A stretch of 64,000 bases of DNA from Pirellulaceae bacterium (GTDB lineage: Bacteria; Planctomycetota; Planctomycetia; Pirellulales; Pirellulaceae), in NCBI GenBank assembly GCA_019636375.1, contig JAHBXS010000001.1, positions 620,001 to 684,000 on the forward strand, written 5' to 3'. The position numbers and the translations under genes were made by a program. Positions 52,165 through 61,942 of the stretch are shown piece by piece (position 1 is the stretch's first letter; the number at the start of each line of letters is the position of its first letter). A model generated the notes under the pieces. It was not told the DNA's origin. It did not search any database and worked only from the letters and a program-made list of their open reading frames with translations.

Positions 52165-53511
52165 ATGTTACACGAGTTAAATAGAATCGCTTTTGCGATG
52201 ATCTGGGCGACCTTATGGCTTGCCGGGCTCAATCCTGCAGTCCGTATCAGCGCGCAGGAGGCGGACCAGTCTCTGCTGGCGTGCCCAACCCAAGTGCAAG
52301 ATGCAGCGGCAGCCATTCCAGAAAGGCAGTCCCATCTTGCCGAAGGAATGGCTCGCGAAATCATGGTTTCGCGGTCTGCAACTGCCGTCCTCGCCAACGA
52401 ATGTTTCCCGTTTGAGGGACTTGAACCATCCGACCGAATCCTGGCCGAAAAACTGCTGGCAGACGCCTTGGACAGCGAGGCGCTATACACGCTCATCGGT
52501 GGTATTAAACCCGTATCGGAGGGGTTCTTCAGCACTCGTTTTCGGGTCGATCCGCCAGACTTGGATGAATTGGCTCAGCTCAGTCGTGTGCTGCGGTCGT
52601 GGCGATGCAGTGATGAGTTGGCCGCCGGTGTGCTGGTTTTCGAAAACCTGCATGAGGGGGAACGTTTTGCTTCTACCTGGGTCGCGTCGATTTCTTCATT
52701 GACGCGACAGATTGAGACAGAGCAGAGTTTTTTTGGACGACTGGGACTGATGCCCGATAGCGATCCGAAAGAAGTGTTGTTAAGCGTCGAGCGGGCTCGC
52801 GATCCAGGAGAACGATGGCGCGGGTTTGGACTGCTGTTCGGCTATCCCGAATTCGCCGTCGATTTTTTTGTGCGGGCTGGTCTCCATCAGCGAGAAACAG
52901 GTGAATTCGTTGAACGCGATTTTCGGCAGTATCCGACTTTCAAACGAGCAGCGGGTGGATTGGTTTACGCCGTTCCGCAGCTCATGCCAGAACAGCCGGA
53001 CGAGATTGCGTTGCGGTCGCGGGTGCTGGCCATTCAAGGCTACTATCGCATCTTGCGGCCTCAGTTTTTTACCGACGAACAACAACGACCGTTGGAGTTG
53101 ATTCGAAAATGGTTTGACGACGGCGACGGTTGGTGCCATCCCCATCATGCGGTACAAAAAGTTGTGCTCGCCCCCGGCTTGCATTTGGGAATTTGGACCG
53201 GTGACCACAAGGGAGAAAATGACTCGGTGGGCGCAAAAATCCGAACTGTCATCCCAGGTTCGGTGGCAGATGAGGCGGGACTACAGGTTAACGACGTAGT
53301 CCGATCGATCAACGACAAAACAATCCAAAACGCCCAAGAATATTTAGAACAAATCGCCACGTTTGCGTCTGGCCAAACCGTTGCGTTTGCCATCGAACGT
53401 CCCGACGGTGACAATCCAACGAATCACATCACGATATCCTTAGAAATCCCTGAGTCATCATCCTTGTCAGAATTTTTACAGGAGTCACGCGATGCAGTAC
53501 TGGAGCGTTGA
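52165..53511 (+). CDS. Exported PDZ-domain protein of unknown function
   Basis: The 448-residue product has an N-terminal signal-like helix (about residues 8-28). Residues 30-340 are a helical domain I do not recognise, with Asp-Pro-x-Glu-Arg-Trp-Arg-Gly-Phe-Gly-Leu-Leu-Phe-Gly-Tyr-Pro near residue 215. Residues 345-430 are a PDZ domain (Ile-Pro-Gly-Ser-Val-Ala-Asp-Glu-Ala-Gly-Leu-Gln-Val-Asn-Asp-Val-Val). No protease catalytic triad is visible. The stop overlaps the next small gene by 20 bp, and that gene has its own CAGGAG site within this one, so the two are probably co-translated. Confidence 0.7.
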   Translation: MLHELNRIAFAMIWATLWLAGLNPAVRISAQEADQSLLACPTQVQDAAAAIPERQSHLAEGMAREIMVSRSATAVLANECFPFEGLEPSDRILAEKLLADALDSEALYTLIGGIKPVSEGFFSTRFRVDPPDLDELAQLSRVLRSWRCSDELAAGVLVFENLHEGERFASTWVASISSLTRQIETEQSFFGRLGLMPDSDPKEVLLSVERARDPGERWRGFGLLFGYPEFAVDFFVRAGLHQRETGEFVERDFRQYPTFKRAAGGLVYAVPQLMPEQPDEIALRSRVLAIQGYYRILRPQFFTDEQQRPLELIRKWFDDGDGWCHPHHAVQKVVLAPGLHLGIWTGDHKGENDSVGAKIRTVIPGSVADEAGLQVNDVVRSINDKTIQNAQEYLEQIATFASGQTVAFAIERPDGDNPTNHITISLEIPESSSLSEFLQESRDAVLER

Positions 53512-53812
53512 AGAAATCAATCGGCATGCCCTGGCCGACCATGAAGCCGAAACCGAGATCGCTCCTGGAGTGGTCATCCTCCGCCGTAGCATTTTGAAAT
53601 TCGGGATTGCGGGGGCTACCACGCTACTGGGTGGCAAGACCTTACTGGCGGGCACCAACTCTTCTAAAGCACTGGCTGCGAATTTGCAAGACGATCAAAA
53701 AGACAACGCCATCCAGTCCGCCAATGATTTGACGGTCGCTGAACTGGTCAGCCAATTGCATCCGCAAGCACGAGAATTGATTTCAGCAGGCGACCCCAAT
53801 GAGGCGGCTTAA
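53492..53812 (+). CDS. Small protein with an internal Tat-like motif
   Basis: A 106-residue protein with a CAGGAG site before the ATG. The first 30 residues are acidic. Then comes Arg-Arg-Ser-Ile-Leu-Lys followed by a hydrophobic Gly/Ala/Leu stretch (residues 31-54), resembling a twin-arginine signal set unusually far from the N-terminus. The last 50 residues are soluble and helical. It overlaps the PDZ gene by 20 bp. I do not know its family; it may be exported with or anchored beside the PDZ protein. The frame continues past the TAA for some codons without an obvious match, so truncation is possible. Confidence 0.55.
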   Translation: MQYWSVEEINRHALADHEAETEIAPGVVILRRSILKFGIAGATTLLGGKTLLAGTNSSKALAANLQDDQKDNAIQSANDLTVAELVSQLHPQARELISAGDPNEAA

Positions 53813-53934
53813 ATAACTGCCATCGAAAAATTTTTAGCTCGTATCAAATTCGACTGTCAGTTTCATAGTCTTTTACACCGCATAATCAAGTTGAGGATCG
53901 AAAAACAGGGACAGGCAATCTTGGCGAATGAACT

Positions 53935-54672
53935 TCAATAGGCCACTTGTTTTCGTTGACGCCGAAACTCGATGGGGCTAGTCCCTGTCGCTTTTTTGAA
54001 TGCTCGCGAAAATGCACTGTGATCAAAGTAGCCGCAGATTTGTGCGATATCGGAAATAGGTTTGTCAGTTTGCAAAAGCAGGCTTGAGGCTTTGCCAAGT
54101 CGGCTCTTGGCGATGTACTGTGTTGGTGTAAGTCCAAAGATCAACTTCATCGTTCTTGCCACCCGATGGTTGGGCATCTTGGCCAATTTCGCCAACCAAC
54201 TTGGCGATGCTTCCGAAGGTAGGCCTCGCTCAAATTGCTCCAATGCGCGAGCCAGTGTCTTGGGGACGGCCGAGGGTGCGACAGCCATCCGAACGTCTCT
54301 GGAAAAACCGATAATTCCGATTGTCTGTCCGTTATCGTCCTTTAGAGGCACCTTGGTGGTCAAGCACCAGACTGGCCGCCCCGGCATTTCCCACTGCATC
54401 TCTAAGCGATCCATGATCGGTATGCCCGAACTAAGGACTTGCCTATCTTGCTCCGACGGGAGTTTACCGAAATCCCCGCTGCAAATGTCGGCGGGGCACT
54501 TCCCGACAGCTTCTTGCTTGCTCGACAATCCATGTCGCGCGAGCAAGGAGTGGTTTACGGCAACATACTTTCCGTGGCAATCCTTCACGAAAAACGCGAC
54601 GTCGGGAACCTGGTCGAACAGTTGTTCCAACGCCGCGATTGGAACCGTGGTTAACTTGCGGAGGGTGTCCAT
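53935..54672 (-). CDS. PAS-domain AraC-family transcription regulator
   Basis: The 245-residue protein has a PAS-like sensor domain (about residues 12-130; Phe-Phe-Val-Lys-Asp..Gly-Lys-Tyr-Val-Ala-Val-Asn) and a C-terminal AraC/XylS DNA-binding domain with two helix-turn-helix units. The second HTH has Ile-Ala..Cys-Gly-Tyr-Phe-Asp-His-Ser-Ala-Phe-Ser-Arg-Ala-Phe-Lys and Gly-Thr-Ser-Pro..Phe-Arg. It is divergent from the enolase-type gene at 54832 and so probably regulates the catabolic locus that follows. The ligand is unknown. Confidence 0.88.
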   Translation of the reverse strand: MDTLRKLTTVPIAALEQLFDQVPDVAFFVKDCHGKYVAVNHSLLARHGLSSKQEAVGKCPADICSGDFGKLPSEQDRQVLSSGIPIMDRLEMQWEMPGRPVWCLTTKVPLKDDNGQTIGIIGFSRDVRMAVAPSAVPKTLARALEQFERGLPSEASPSWLAKLAKMPNHRVARTMKLIFGLTPTQYIAKSRLGKASSLLLQTDKPISDIAQICGYFDHSAFSRAFKKATGTSPIEFRRQRKQVAY

Positions 54673-54831
54673 TATGCGCTTTTTGACAGATTAGTGTTGC
54701 AGACTTGCAAGATCAATTGAGCTCTTTCTCGTATCATAATGCTGTCGGTCGCTACGCAGTAGCCAGCAATCGGCATCGGCGCTATCCCAGTTTCTATGCG
54801 CGTTTATCAGACAAGAAGGGAAAACCCAGGT

Positions 54832-55935
54832 TTGAAAATCACTCGTATCTTCTCTCATCGCGTTGAACTGCCGTTAGTCGAGGGCTCTTACAATTGGTCC
54901 GGAGGCAAATCGGTTTCGGTCTTCGATAGCACCATTGTAGGGGTCGAGACCGATTGTGGGTTAACTGGCTACGGTGAAGTTTGTCCGCTGGGTCCATTTT
55001 ATCTGCCGGCGTATGCCGAAGGGGTACGAACGGGTTTGCGGGAGCTAGCGCCCCATTTGATCGGGTTTGATCCACGCGAATTGTGGAAACTCAATCATCG
55101 AATGGATGCCGCGCTCAAAGGACATCCATACGTCAAATCTGGTATCGATATCGCTTGCTGGGACATCCTAGGTAAAGCCACGGGAATGCCTGTTTGCGAG
55201 TTGTTAGGTGGACGGTTTGGTGAGCGAATTCGCCTTTATCGAGCCATCTCGCAAACGCCTCCCGATGAAATGGCGGCAAATGTGGCTGCATACCAGTCCC
55301 AAGGTTACACTCGTTTTCAGTTGAAGGTTGGTGGCGATCCCGATCAAGATGTTGAACGAATTCATCAGGCTCGGGCTATTTTGCCAGCCAGTCATCGGTT
55401 GGTAGCCGATGCCAACACCGGCTGGACACAGCACGAAGCCATGCGTGTCGTTCGAGCTGTTAAGGGTCTGGACGTGTATATCGAACAGCCTTGTTTGACT
55501 TATGAAGAATGTCTCGCGGTTCGCCGGAATTGCGATCATCCGTTCATTCTGGATGAAAACATCGACGGCCTTGACATGCTGCTGCGCGCCAAGGCAGACT
55601 TGGCGATGGATGTCGTCAACCTCAAGATCAGCAAGCTTGGCGGACTAACAAAGACCAAACAGGTTCGCGACCTTTGCGTGAGTATGGGAATCGCGATGAC
55701 TCTTGAGGACAGCTGGGGTGGCGATGTCACCACGGCAGCGATCGCTCATTTGGCGCATAGCACACCCGAAGAGTTTCGATTCACAAGCACCGATTTCAAT
55801 AGCTACGTGACCGTCAGCAATGCCTCTGGCGCACCGCAACGAGATCAAGGCTTTATGCAGGCATCGTTGCTACCCGGTTTGGGTATCGAACCCCGATTTG
55901 AAGTACTCGGTCCAAGACTTGTGGATGTTGTTTAG
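54832..55935 (+). CDS. Enolase-superfamily enzyme (mandelate racemase/muconate lactonising group)
   Basis: The protein resembles cis-3-hydroxy-L-proline dehydratases and hydroxyproline-betaine epimerases: Glu-Gly-Ser-Tyr-Asn-Trp-Ser-Gly-Gly near the N-terminus, Lys in Phe-Gln-Leu-Lys-Val-Gly-Gly, metal ligands in Ala-Asp-Ala-Asn, Glu-Gln-Pro and Asp-Glu-Asn, and a second catalytic Lys in Leu-Lys-Ile-Ser-Lys-Leu-Gly-Gly. It would act on an amino acid or betaine derivative by proton abstraction. The TTG at 54832 puts Met-Lys-Ile at the start, as in the family; the ATG at 54796 has no ribosome site. It is divergent from the PAS-AraC regulator. Confidence 0.8.
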   Translation: MKITRIFSHRVELPLVEGSYNWSGGKSVSVFDSTIVGVETDCGLTGYGEVCPLGPFYLPAYAEGVRTGLRELAPHLIGFDPRELWKLNHRMDAALKGHPYVKSGIDIACWDILGKATGMPVCELLGGRFGERIRLYRAISQTPPDEMAANVAAYQSQGYTRFQLKVGGDPDQDVERIHQARAILPASHRLVADANTGWTQHEAMRVVRAVKGLDVYIEQPCLTYEECLAVRRNCDHPFILDENIDGLDMLLRAKADLAMDVVNLKISKLGGLTKTKQVRDLCVSMGIAMTLEDSWGGDVTTAAIAHLAHSTPEEFRFTSTDFNSYVTVSNASGAPQRDQGFMQASLLPGLGIEPRFEVLGPRLVDVV

Positions 55936-55984
55936 CCGTTGAGAGGCCAGTCGATGTAGTTACTCCCATTCGAAAGACAGTTAG

Positions 55985-58900
55985 ATGATGAATAACCTAT
56001 TTGTGCGACTTGTCACGCTCCTCGCGCTAGCGGCATGGTTGAATGCCACGAACGTCAACGCTCAAGAGAAGAATGGGGTCCCGGACTTCACTCAGGGCGG
56101 AAAAATTCCGCAGGGCGCCAAACACGATTGGAACCTCGGGCCGACTGGACTGCGGGGTTGGATGTACTGTGACCAATTGGTCACCACCGACGCGCGGCAG
56201 ATTTTGATCACCCAAGTTGACGCAGGTTCGCCCGCCGAAAAATCCTTTCGAGTTGGGGATGTCATCCTGGGTGTCGGTGGCAAACCGTTTTCGTTTGACC
56301 CACGCACGGAACTGGGCCAGGCAATCACCATTGCCGAATCAAAAGCGGGACGCGGCAAGCTGACGCTTACTCGCTGGCGAGCGGGCAAGTCGAACGAGGT
56401 GGTCATCAATCTGAAAGTGCAGGGAGACTACAGCGCAACGGCTCCCTCCGACTGCGAAAAGTCGAAGCGAATGCTTGATCAGGGTTGCCAAGCGTTGGCA
56501 GCTCGGATGCTGCATCAAGAGTATCCCAACATCGATGCCATCCCTCGGTCGCTCAACGCCCTGGCCTTGTTGGCCAGTGGGAATCGCAAGTACCAGCCGC
56601 TATTGAAACGGGAAGCCGAATGGGCAGCCAGCTATTCAGACAAGTCCATGCAGACTTGGTACTACGGCTACTGCATGTTATTCCTCTCCGAATACGCTTT
56701 GGCGACCGGTGACAAGTCGGTGCTGCCTGGTTTGAATCGCCTCGCATTGGAGGCGGCTAAAGGGCAAAGTAGGGTTGGCTCCTGGGGCCATGGGTTTGCC
56801 ATCCCTGACGGTCGCTTGGGCGGTTATGGCATGATGAACTCGCCCGGAGTTGTCTTGACCATCAGCTTGGCTTTGGCTCGCGAGGCAGGTGTCAAGGATG
56901 TGGCAGTCGATGAAGCGATCGAACGCAGCGCCAAGTTGTTGCGGTTCTACACCGGCAAGGGATCGATTCCCTATGGCGATCATCATCCCTGGGTAGAAGG
57001 TCACGAAGACAACGGAAAGTGTGGCATGGCTGCGGTCCTGTTCAATTCGTTGGGTGAAACAGAACATGCTGAGTTCTTCGCGCGGATGAGTGTAGCTGCG
57101 CACGGACCCGAGCGTGATTGTGGGCACTGCGGCAACTACTTCAATATGTTCTGGGCCATGCCCAGTGTGGCGCTATCGGGCCCGAATGCTACCGGGGCGT
57201 GGATGAACGAGTTCGGTGCGTGGTACTTTGATCTGGCAAGAAACTGGGATGGTAGCTACCCACACCAAGGCCCTCCCGAAAACGACCACGACAGCTTCAA
57301 TGGTTTTGACGCCACGGGTACGTACCTTTTGGCCTACGCGATGCCGCTAAAAAAGATTCGGCTCACTGGCGCTGGCAAGTCGGTTGTCCCGAATCTGGAA
57401 ACGGCGGCCGCGGAATCTCTGATCGCCGATGGTCGTGGATGGGACAACAAAGACCGCCATAGTGCGTACGACAAACTTACCGTTGATCAACTGGTTGAAC
57501 GACTGAGAAGTTGGTCGCCCATCGTCCGAGATCGAGCTGCGATGGCTCTTGCGCGTCGCTCAGAGGTGCCGGTCACCGCGATCGTCAATTTACTCGACGC
57601 TCCCTGTCTCGAAGCTCGCTACGGTGCATGCCAGGCACTGAGTAAACTAGGGCAGCGCTCCGAGTCGGCGGTCGGGTCGTTGCAGAAATGCCTGAACCAT
57701 GAAGATATGTGGTTGCGTGTTAGTGCAGCCGATGCTCTTTCCAAAATCGGCCCTGCCGCCGGACCATCGGTTCCCAAGCTCTTGGAATTGTTGGCCCAGG
57801 TTGACAAGGAGAGCGATCCACGGGGTATGCAGCAGCGTTATGTGACGTTCGCTCTGTTCGACCATGGCGGGATGCTCAGCGGTTCGCTCGAGGGAGTCGA
57901 TCGCGATGCACTTTATACGGCAATACGAGCCGCCTTGAAAAACCAAGACGGTCGTGCTCGCGGCAGCCTGGGCTCTGTTTACCGAAACCTCTCTGCCCAA
58001 GAGATCAAGCCACTATTGCCAGCGATCTATCAAGCCATCACCGAACCCGCACCGAGTGGCGAGATGTTTGCCGACGAAATCCGGGTAGAAGGGCTGCGAT
58101 TATTTGCCAAACATCGCATTGAAGAGGGCATCGAGGCGTGTGTCCGTTACACTCGGCAGCAGAATCCGTGGGCGAGCGAGATACGAACGCCGGAACTGAT
58201 GAATATCCTGCTCAGCTACGGCACGCATGCGAAGGCGGTCGTACCGGAACTGAGACAAATCGCCAACTATTTTGAAAATGATGAACCGGACTTCCCGGAA
58301 GACCTGATGAAGCAGAAGGCCAATTGCGTCCGCGACACCATTCAAGCGATCGAGTCTGCAACGGAAACACCGGAACTGATACGTCTCCCCGACGAAGAGC
58401 GCTCGCCCAAGATCGTCAATATCATCAACTTCATCCGACAATGTGAGCCTCGTATCGACTGGATTACCGAGGACGTCTTGTACGAAACTGTGGTCGAGCA
58501 GATCAAGCTGATGAAGCAGCATCAGCTCCGAGGCACCTTTCTCGTGCAATACGACGCATTGGTTGATCCTCGGTATCAGGAACTGCTGAAATCGTTACCC
58601 GCCGAGCAATTTGAACTCGGCGTTTGGTGGGAGATTCCTCAGCCGTTGGTCGAACGGAGCGGCTACACATGGCGAGGACGGTATCCGTGGGACTGGCACG
58701 CCGACGTGGGGTTTGCCACAGGCTATTCGCCGGAAGAACGCGAAAAGCTGACGGATACCTATATGGCGGATTTCAAAGCCGTCTTTGGTAAATATCCGAA
58801 ATCGGTCGGCTCTTGGTTCATTGACGCGCACACATTGCAATACATGGCGGAAAATTATGGCATTGAAGCATCTTGTAATTGCAAAGATCAGGTCGGCACC

Positions 58901-59995
58901 GATGGCTACACCATGTGGGGTGGTTATTGGAATCAGGGGTATTACCCCAGCAAGAAGAACGCCTACATGCCAGCCCAGAATGCGGAAAACCAAATTCCTG
59001 TGCCCATCTTCCGAATGCTTGGTAGCGATCCCATTCATCAGTATGACAGCGGGCTGGGCACCGATCATCAAAGGGTCATCTCGCTGGAGCCTGTTTATAC
59101 AGCCGCTGGCGGAGATGAAGCCTGGTGCCAGTGGTACTTTGATGCCTTTGTGGACGGTGCTGCCATGGATTACGCCTACACACAGGTCGGTCAAGAAAAC
59201 TCTTTCACATGGAAACGTATGGAAAAGGGGTTCAACATCCAGTTGCCACTCGTTGCCCGGTTGCAAACAGAGGGCAAAGTCGAGGTCAAGACGTTGGGAG
59301 AAACTGGCAAGTGGTTCAAAGAACGGTATCACGTGACGCCACCCACGGCGGTGACCGTCTTAAACGATTATTCGCTCAAGAACCAGAAAACCGTTTGGTT
59401 CAACTCGAGATTTTTCCGCGCCAATCTACTGTGGGATCAGGACACCGTCCGCTTTCGAGACATTCATCTTTTCGATGAAACTGTTGCCTCAGACTATCTG
59501 ACCAAAAGGGGAACCTCCAGTCAGTGCTTTTTTCACGCCTTGCCCGTGGTCGATGGTTTCAATTGGAGCACCGTTCAAACCGTGGCGGGGCTGAGATTCA
59601 AAACCGCAGGAGGGGTTGAGATCAAAGGCGGAACGCCGACCGTGGATGATCAAACGCCAGGTGAGCTGGCAATCCGTTGGCCAACCGTTGCACCCTCGGG
59701 TGAGATCGTCATGACTTTCAATGAAACCACCATCAATCTGGAAGCAGTCGGCGATCTGAGAAACGACTGGCTGCTGGAGCTGACCCATTCTGACACGGCT
59801 GACTTGCCTTTCCGTGCAATCAAACCGGATCGATTGAGTTGTGACTTCAAAGGGACCGCGTACTCTGTTTTTGCGTTGCAGGGCACGTTTACAAACAAGC
59901 CTATTACAAACAAGTCCCAAAACAGTTTCCAAGTCCTCCCCGAAGACGGCAAGATTGTGTTGAATCTTTCTCGCTCACCAGTCGGAAGAGATTAA
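55985..59995 (+). CDS. 1336-residue exported multidomain protein: PDZ, DUF6288-like, HEAT-like and deacetylase-like parts
   Basis: A signal peptide ends near residue 27. A PDZ domain (about 60-140) has Val-Gly-Asp-Val-Ile-Leu-Gly-Val. Residues 150-470 have His-His-Pro-Trp-Val-Glu-Gly-His, Cys-Gly-His-Cys-Gly-Asn-Tyr and Pro-His-Gln-Gly-Pro-Pro, a pattern of the planctomycete DUF6288 group. HEAT-like repeats follow (about 480-800; Arg-Asp-Arg-Ala-Ala, Ala-Arg-Tyr-Gly-Ala). From about 806 onward, Trp-Ile-Thr-Glu-Asp and Gly-Thr-Phe-Leu-Val-Gln-Tyr-Asp-Ala-Leu-Val-Asp resemble the start of a polysaccharide-deacetylase-like barrel, and a beta-sandwich region may end the protein. It may process extracellular polymers. 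Domain names are by eye. Confidence 0.65.
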   Translation: MMNNLFVRLVTLLALAAWLNATNVNAQEKNGVPDFTQGGKIPQGAKHDWNLGPTGLRGWMYCDQLVTTDARQILITQVDAGSPAEKSFRVGDVILGVGGKPFSFDPRTELGQAITIAESKAGRGKLTLTRWRAGKSNEVVINLKVQGDYSATAPSDCEKSKRMLDQGCQALAARMLHQEYPNIDAIPRSLNALALLASGNRKYQPLLKREAEWAASYSDKSMQTWYYGYCMLFLSEYALATGDKSVLPGLNRLALEAAKGQSRVGSWGHGFAIPDGRLGGYGMMNSPGVVLTISLALAREAGVKDVAVDEAIERSAKLLRFYTGKGSIPYGDHHPWVEGHEDNGKCGMAAVLFNSLGETEHAEFFARMSVAAHGPERDCGHCGNYFNMFWAMPSVALSGPNATGAWMNEFGAWYFDLARNWDGSYPHQGPPENDHDSFNGFDATGTYLLAYAMPLKKIRLTGAGKSVVPNLETAAAESLIADGRGWDNKDRHSAYDKLTVDQLVERLRSWSPIVRDRAAMALARRSEVPVTAIVNLLDAPCLEARYGACQALSKLGQRSESAVGSLQKCLNHEDMWLRVSAADALSKIGPAAGPSVPKLLELLAQVDKESDPRGMQQRYVTFALFDHGGMLSGSLEGVDRDALYTAIRAALKNQDGRARGSLGSVYRNLSAQEIKPLLPAIYQAITEPAPSGEMFADEIRVEGLRLFAKHRIEEGIEACVRYTRQQNPWASEIRTPELMNILLSYGTHAKAVVPELRQIANYFENDEPDFPEDLMKQKANCVRDTIQAIESATETPELIRLPDEERSPKIVNIINFIRQCEPRIDWITEDVLYETVVEQIKLMKQHQLRGTFLVQYDALVDPRYQELLKSLPAEQFELGVWWEIPQPLVERSGYTWRGRYPWDWHADVGFATGYSPEEREKLTDTYMADFKAVFGKYPKSVGSWFIDAHTLQYMAENYGIEASCNCKDQVGTDGYTMWGGYWNQGYYPSKKNAYMPAQNAENQIPVPIFRMLGSDPIHQYDSGLGTDHQRVISLEPVYTAAGGDEAWCQWYFDAFVDGAAMDYAYTQVGQENSFTWKRMEKGFNIQLPLVARLQTEGKVEVKTLGETGKWFKERYHVTPPTAVTVLNDYSLKNQKTVWFNSRFFRANLLWDQDTVRFRDIHLFDETVASDYLTKRGTSSQCFFHALPVVDGFNWSTVQTVAGLRFKTAGGVEIKGGTPTVDDQTPGELAIRWPTVAPSGEIVMTFNETTINLEAVGDLRNDWLLELTHSDTADLPFRAIKPDRLSCDFKGTAYSVFALQGTFTNKPITNKSQNSFQVLPEDGKIVLNLSRSPVGRD

Positions 59996-60047
59996 CAACA
60001 ATAATCGCTGTTCGAGTCGTAATCCGGCAAACTCAAAGGAAAATAGA

Positions 60048-61907
60048 ATGACCATTAACTCTCTCTCACGAAGCTTCTTACTGCTCTTGTTGAACGTCTT
60101 AACGAATTGCGTTAGCGCCATCGCTCAAGCTCCGCTTGACACTCGTGAGCTGACAATCGAACCCGTTGCAGTGTCGGCAAAAAAACCGCTCAAGGTCTTC
60201 ATTCTTTGTGGTCAATCCAACATGGAGGGACATGCTGAGATTCGCACCTTTGACTACATCGGCAAAGATCCGGCCACGGCTTACTTGCTCGGGGAGATGC
60301 GGAATCCGGACGGAACGCCGCGAGTGTGTGAGAATGTGTGGATGTCCTACTTGACTGGGCATTACGAAGGACGTGCCAACGGCGAAGGCGTGGGGAAATT
60401 GACCGCCGGCTTTGGTGCACGAGGTGACAACCCAACTCGGCCAAGCAACAAGATCGGGCCGGAGTTCACCTTTGGCATCTTTATGGAGAAAGAGTTGCAA
60501 GAACCGATCTTAATCATCAAGACGGCTTGGGGCGGTCGGTCGCTCAACACGGAATTTCGTCCACCCAGTGCTGGGCCTTATAAGCTGCCCCAACAGGTTC
60601 AAGACCAATGGGACAAACATCCGGATGGTGCCCATGGCATTCCTAAACTTGAGGATCGAAAGAAATGGCAAGAAGACAAGGAGGCTGCGTCTGGTGTGTT
60701 TTACCGGATGATGGTCGAGCATGTGAAAATGGTGTTGTCCGATCCTGCTCGCGTTTGTCCCGACTATGATCCCGAACAGGGCTACGAACTGGCTGGGTTT
60801 GTTTGGTTTCAAGGTTTCAACGATTTGGTCGATGGCCAAACTTATCCGAATCGCAACTACGAAGAATACTCGCGATTGTTGACGCACTTCATCCGCGACG
60901 TGCGCAAGGACCTGGACGCACCGAAGCTGCCGTTCGTGATCGGAGTGCTGGGCGTCGGCGGCGAGAGCGACAATTTGAGCTTTCGCGAAGCCATGGCGGC
61001 ACCTGCTGCGCTGCCCGAGTTCCAAGGCAATGTCATTGCAGTGGAAACCGCTCCGTTTTGGGATCGTGACATCGAAGCTGCCGAACCAAAGCAGCACGAG
61101 TACAACGAAATCGTTGGGACAGCTCACACGTTGAAAGCCGATGGCTCGTTCGATACGGAGAGGAAGTGGGACAAATTCTGGAAGCCGATTGGAAAGCCTT
61201 CGCCCGAATCGCGAGACTGGCGTTTTGCCACAATCGATGCGACGGAATCCAAGGACAAACTGGAAGAATATACCGACCGTCGCTTTCGTGACATTAACTT
61301 ACCAGCCGGGCTGGAGAATTGGCATCAGCCAGATTTCGATGACAGCGATTGGTCAAGCGGAAAGGCTCCGATTGGCAAGGGCGTTTGGAAGCACAGTGGA
61401 ATCACCTTGGATAAATTTCCCTCAACCTGGGGCGATGGCGAATTCTTGCTGATGCGTTCGACGTTTGAAGTAGACAGTCTCGACTACGACACTTACCGAC
61501 TGGCGATCCTGGCCCGACAGGGCTTTCATGTTTATCTGAACGGTCACAAGATTCACACTTACATCTGGTGGTTGGATAAACCGCAGTATCGCTCGATCGT
61601 TCTGGATCAAGAACAGATTCAACATTTGCGGAAAGGGAAGAACGTCTTGGCGATTTATGCCAACGATCAATACTCGGCCAAGTCTCCGGAGCATTACGCT
61701 GCGTTGGATGCTTGGATCGAGGGAATCACCAAAGCGGACCAACAGAAAATGGATCTTGCTTTGGAGGAAGTTCTATCACCGAAAGACCGAGAAGCCCTCG
61801 CCGGCGCCTCCAACGGCGGCTACCACTACTTCGGCAGCGCCAAGATCTTTGCTCAGATCGGTAAAGCCTTTGCTGAAGGTATTTTGAGCATGCACAAAAA
61901 CCACTAG
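60048..61907 (+). CDS. SASA-type carbohydrate esterase with an inserted beta-sandwich domain
   Basis: The 619-residue exported protein is a sialate-O-acetylesterase-like SGNH enzyme. The nucleophile Ser is in Cys-Gly-Gln-Ser-Asn-Met-Glu-Gly-His (about residue 57), block III is Trp-Phe-Gln-Gly-Phe-Asn-Asp, and the terminal catalytic His is in Gly-Gly-Tyr-His-Tyr-Phe-Gly near residue 590. Between blocks III and V it carries about 180 extra residues (about 400-580), including Trp-His-Gln-Pro-Asp-Phe-Asp-Asp-Ser-Asp-Trp, a galactose-binding-like jelly-roll pattern. The paralogue downstream lacks this insert. It probably removes acetyl or other ester groups from glycans. Confidence 0.8.
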   Translation: MTINSLSRSFLLLLLNVLTNCVSAIAQAPLDTRELTIEPVAVSAKKPLKVFILCGQSNMEGHAEIRTFDYIGKDPATAYLLGEMRNPDGTPRVCENVWMSYLTGHYEGRANGEGVGKLTAGFGARGDNPTRPSNKIGPEFTFGIFMEKELQEPILIIKTAWGGRSLNTEFRPPSAGPYKLPQQVQDQWDKHPDGAHGIPKLEDRKKWQEDKEAASGVFYRMMVEHVKMVLSDPARVCPDYDPEQGYELAGFVWFQGFNDLVDGQTYPNRNYEEYSRLLTHFIRDVRKDLDAPKLPFVIGVLGVGGESDNLSFREAMAAPAALPEFQGNVIAVETAPFWDRDIEAAEPKQHEYNEIVGTAHTLKADGSFDTERKWDKFWKPIGKPSPESRDWRFATIDATESKDKLEEYTDRRFRDINLPAGLENWHQPDFDDSDWSSGKAPIGKGVWKHSGITLDKFPSTWGDGEFLLMRSTFEVDSLDYDTYRLAILARQGFHVYLNGHKIHTYIWWLDKPQYRSIVLDQEQIQHLRKGKNVLAIYANDQYSAKSPEHYAALDAWIEGITKADQQKMDLALEEVLSPKDREALAGASNGGYHYFGSAKIFAQIGKAFAEGILSMHKNH

Positions 61908-61942
61908 TTGAAGCAACAATCGATCACAGCGAAGAGAGTACG

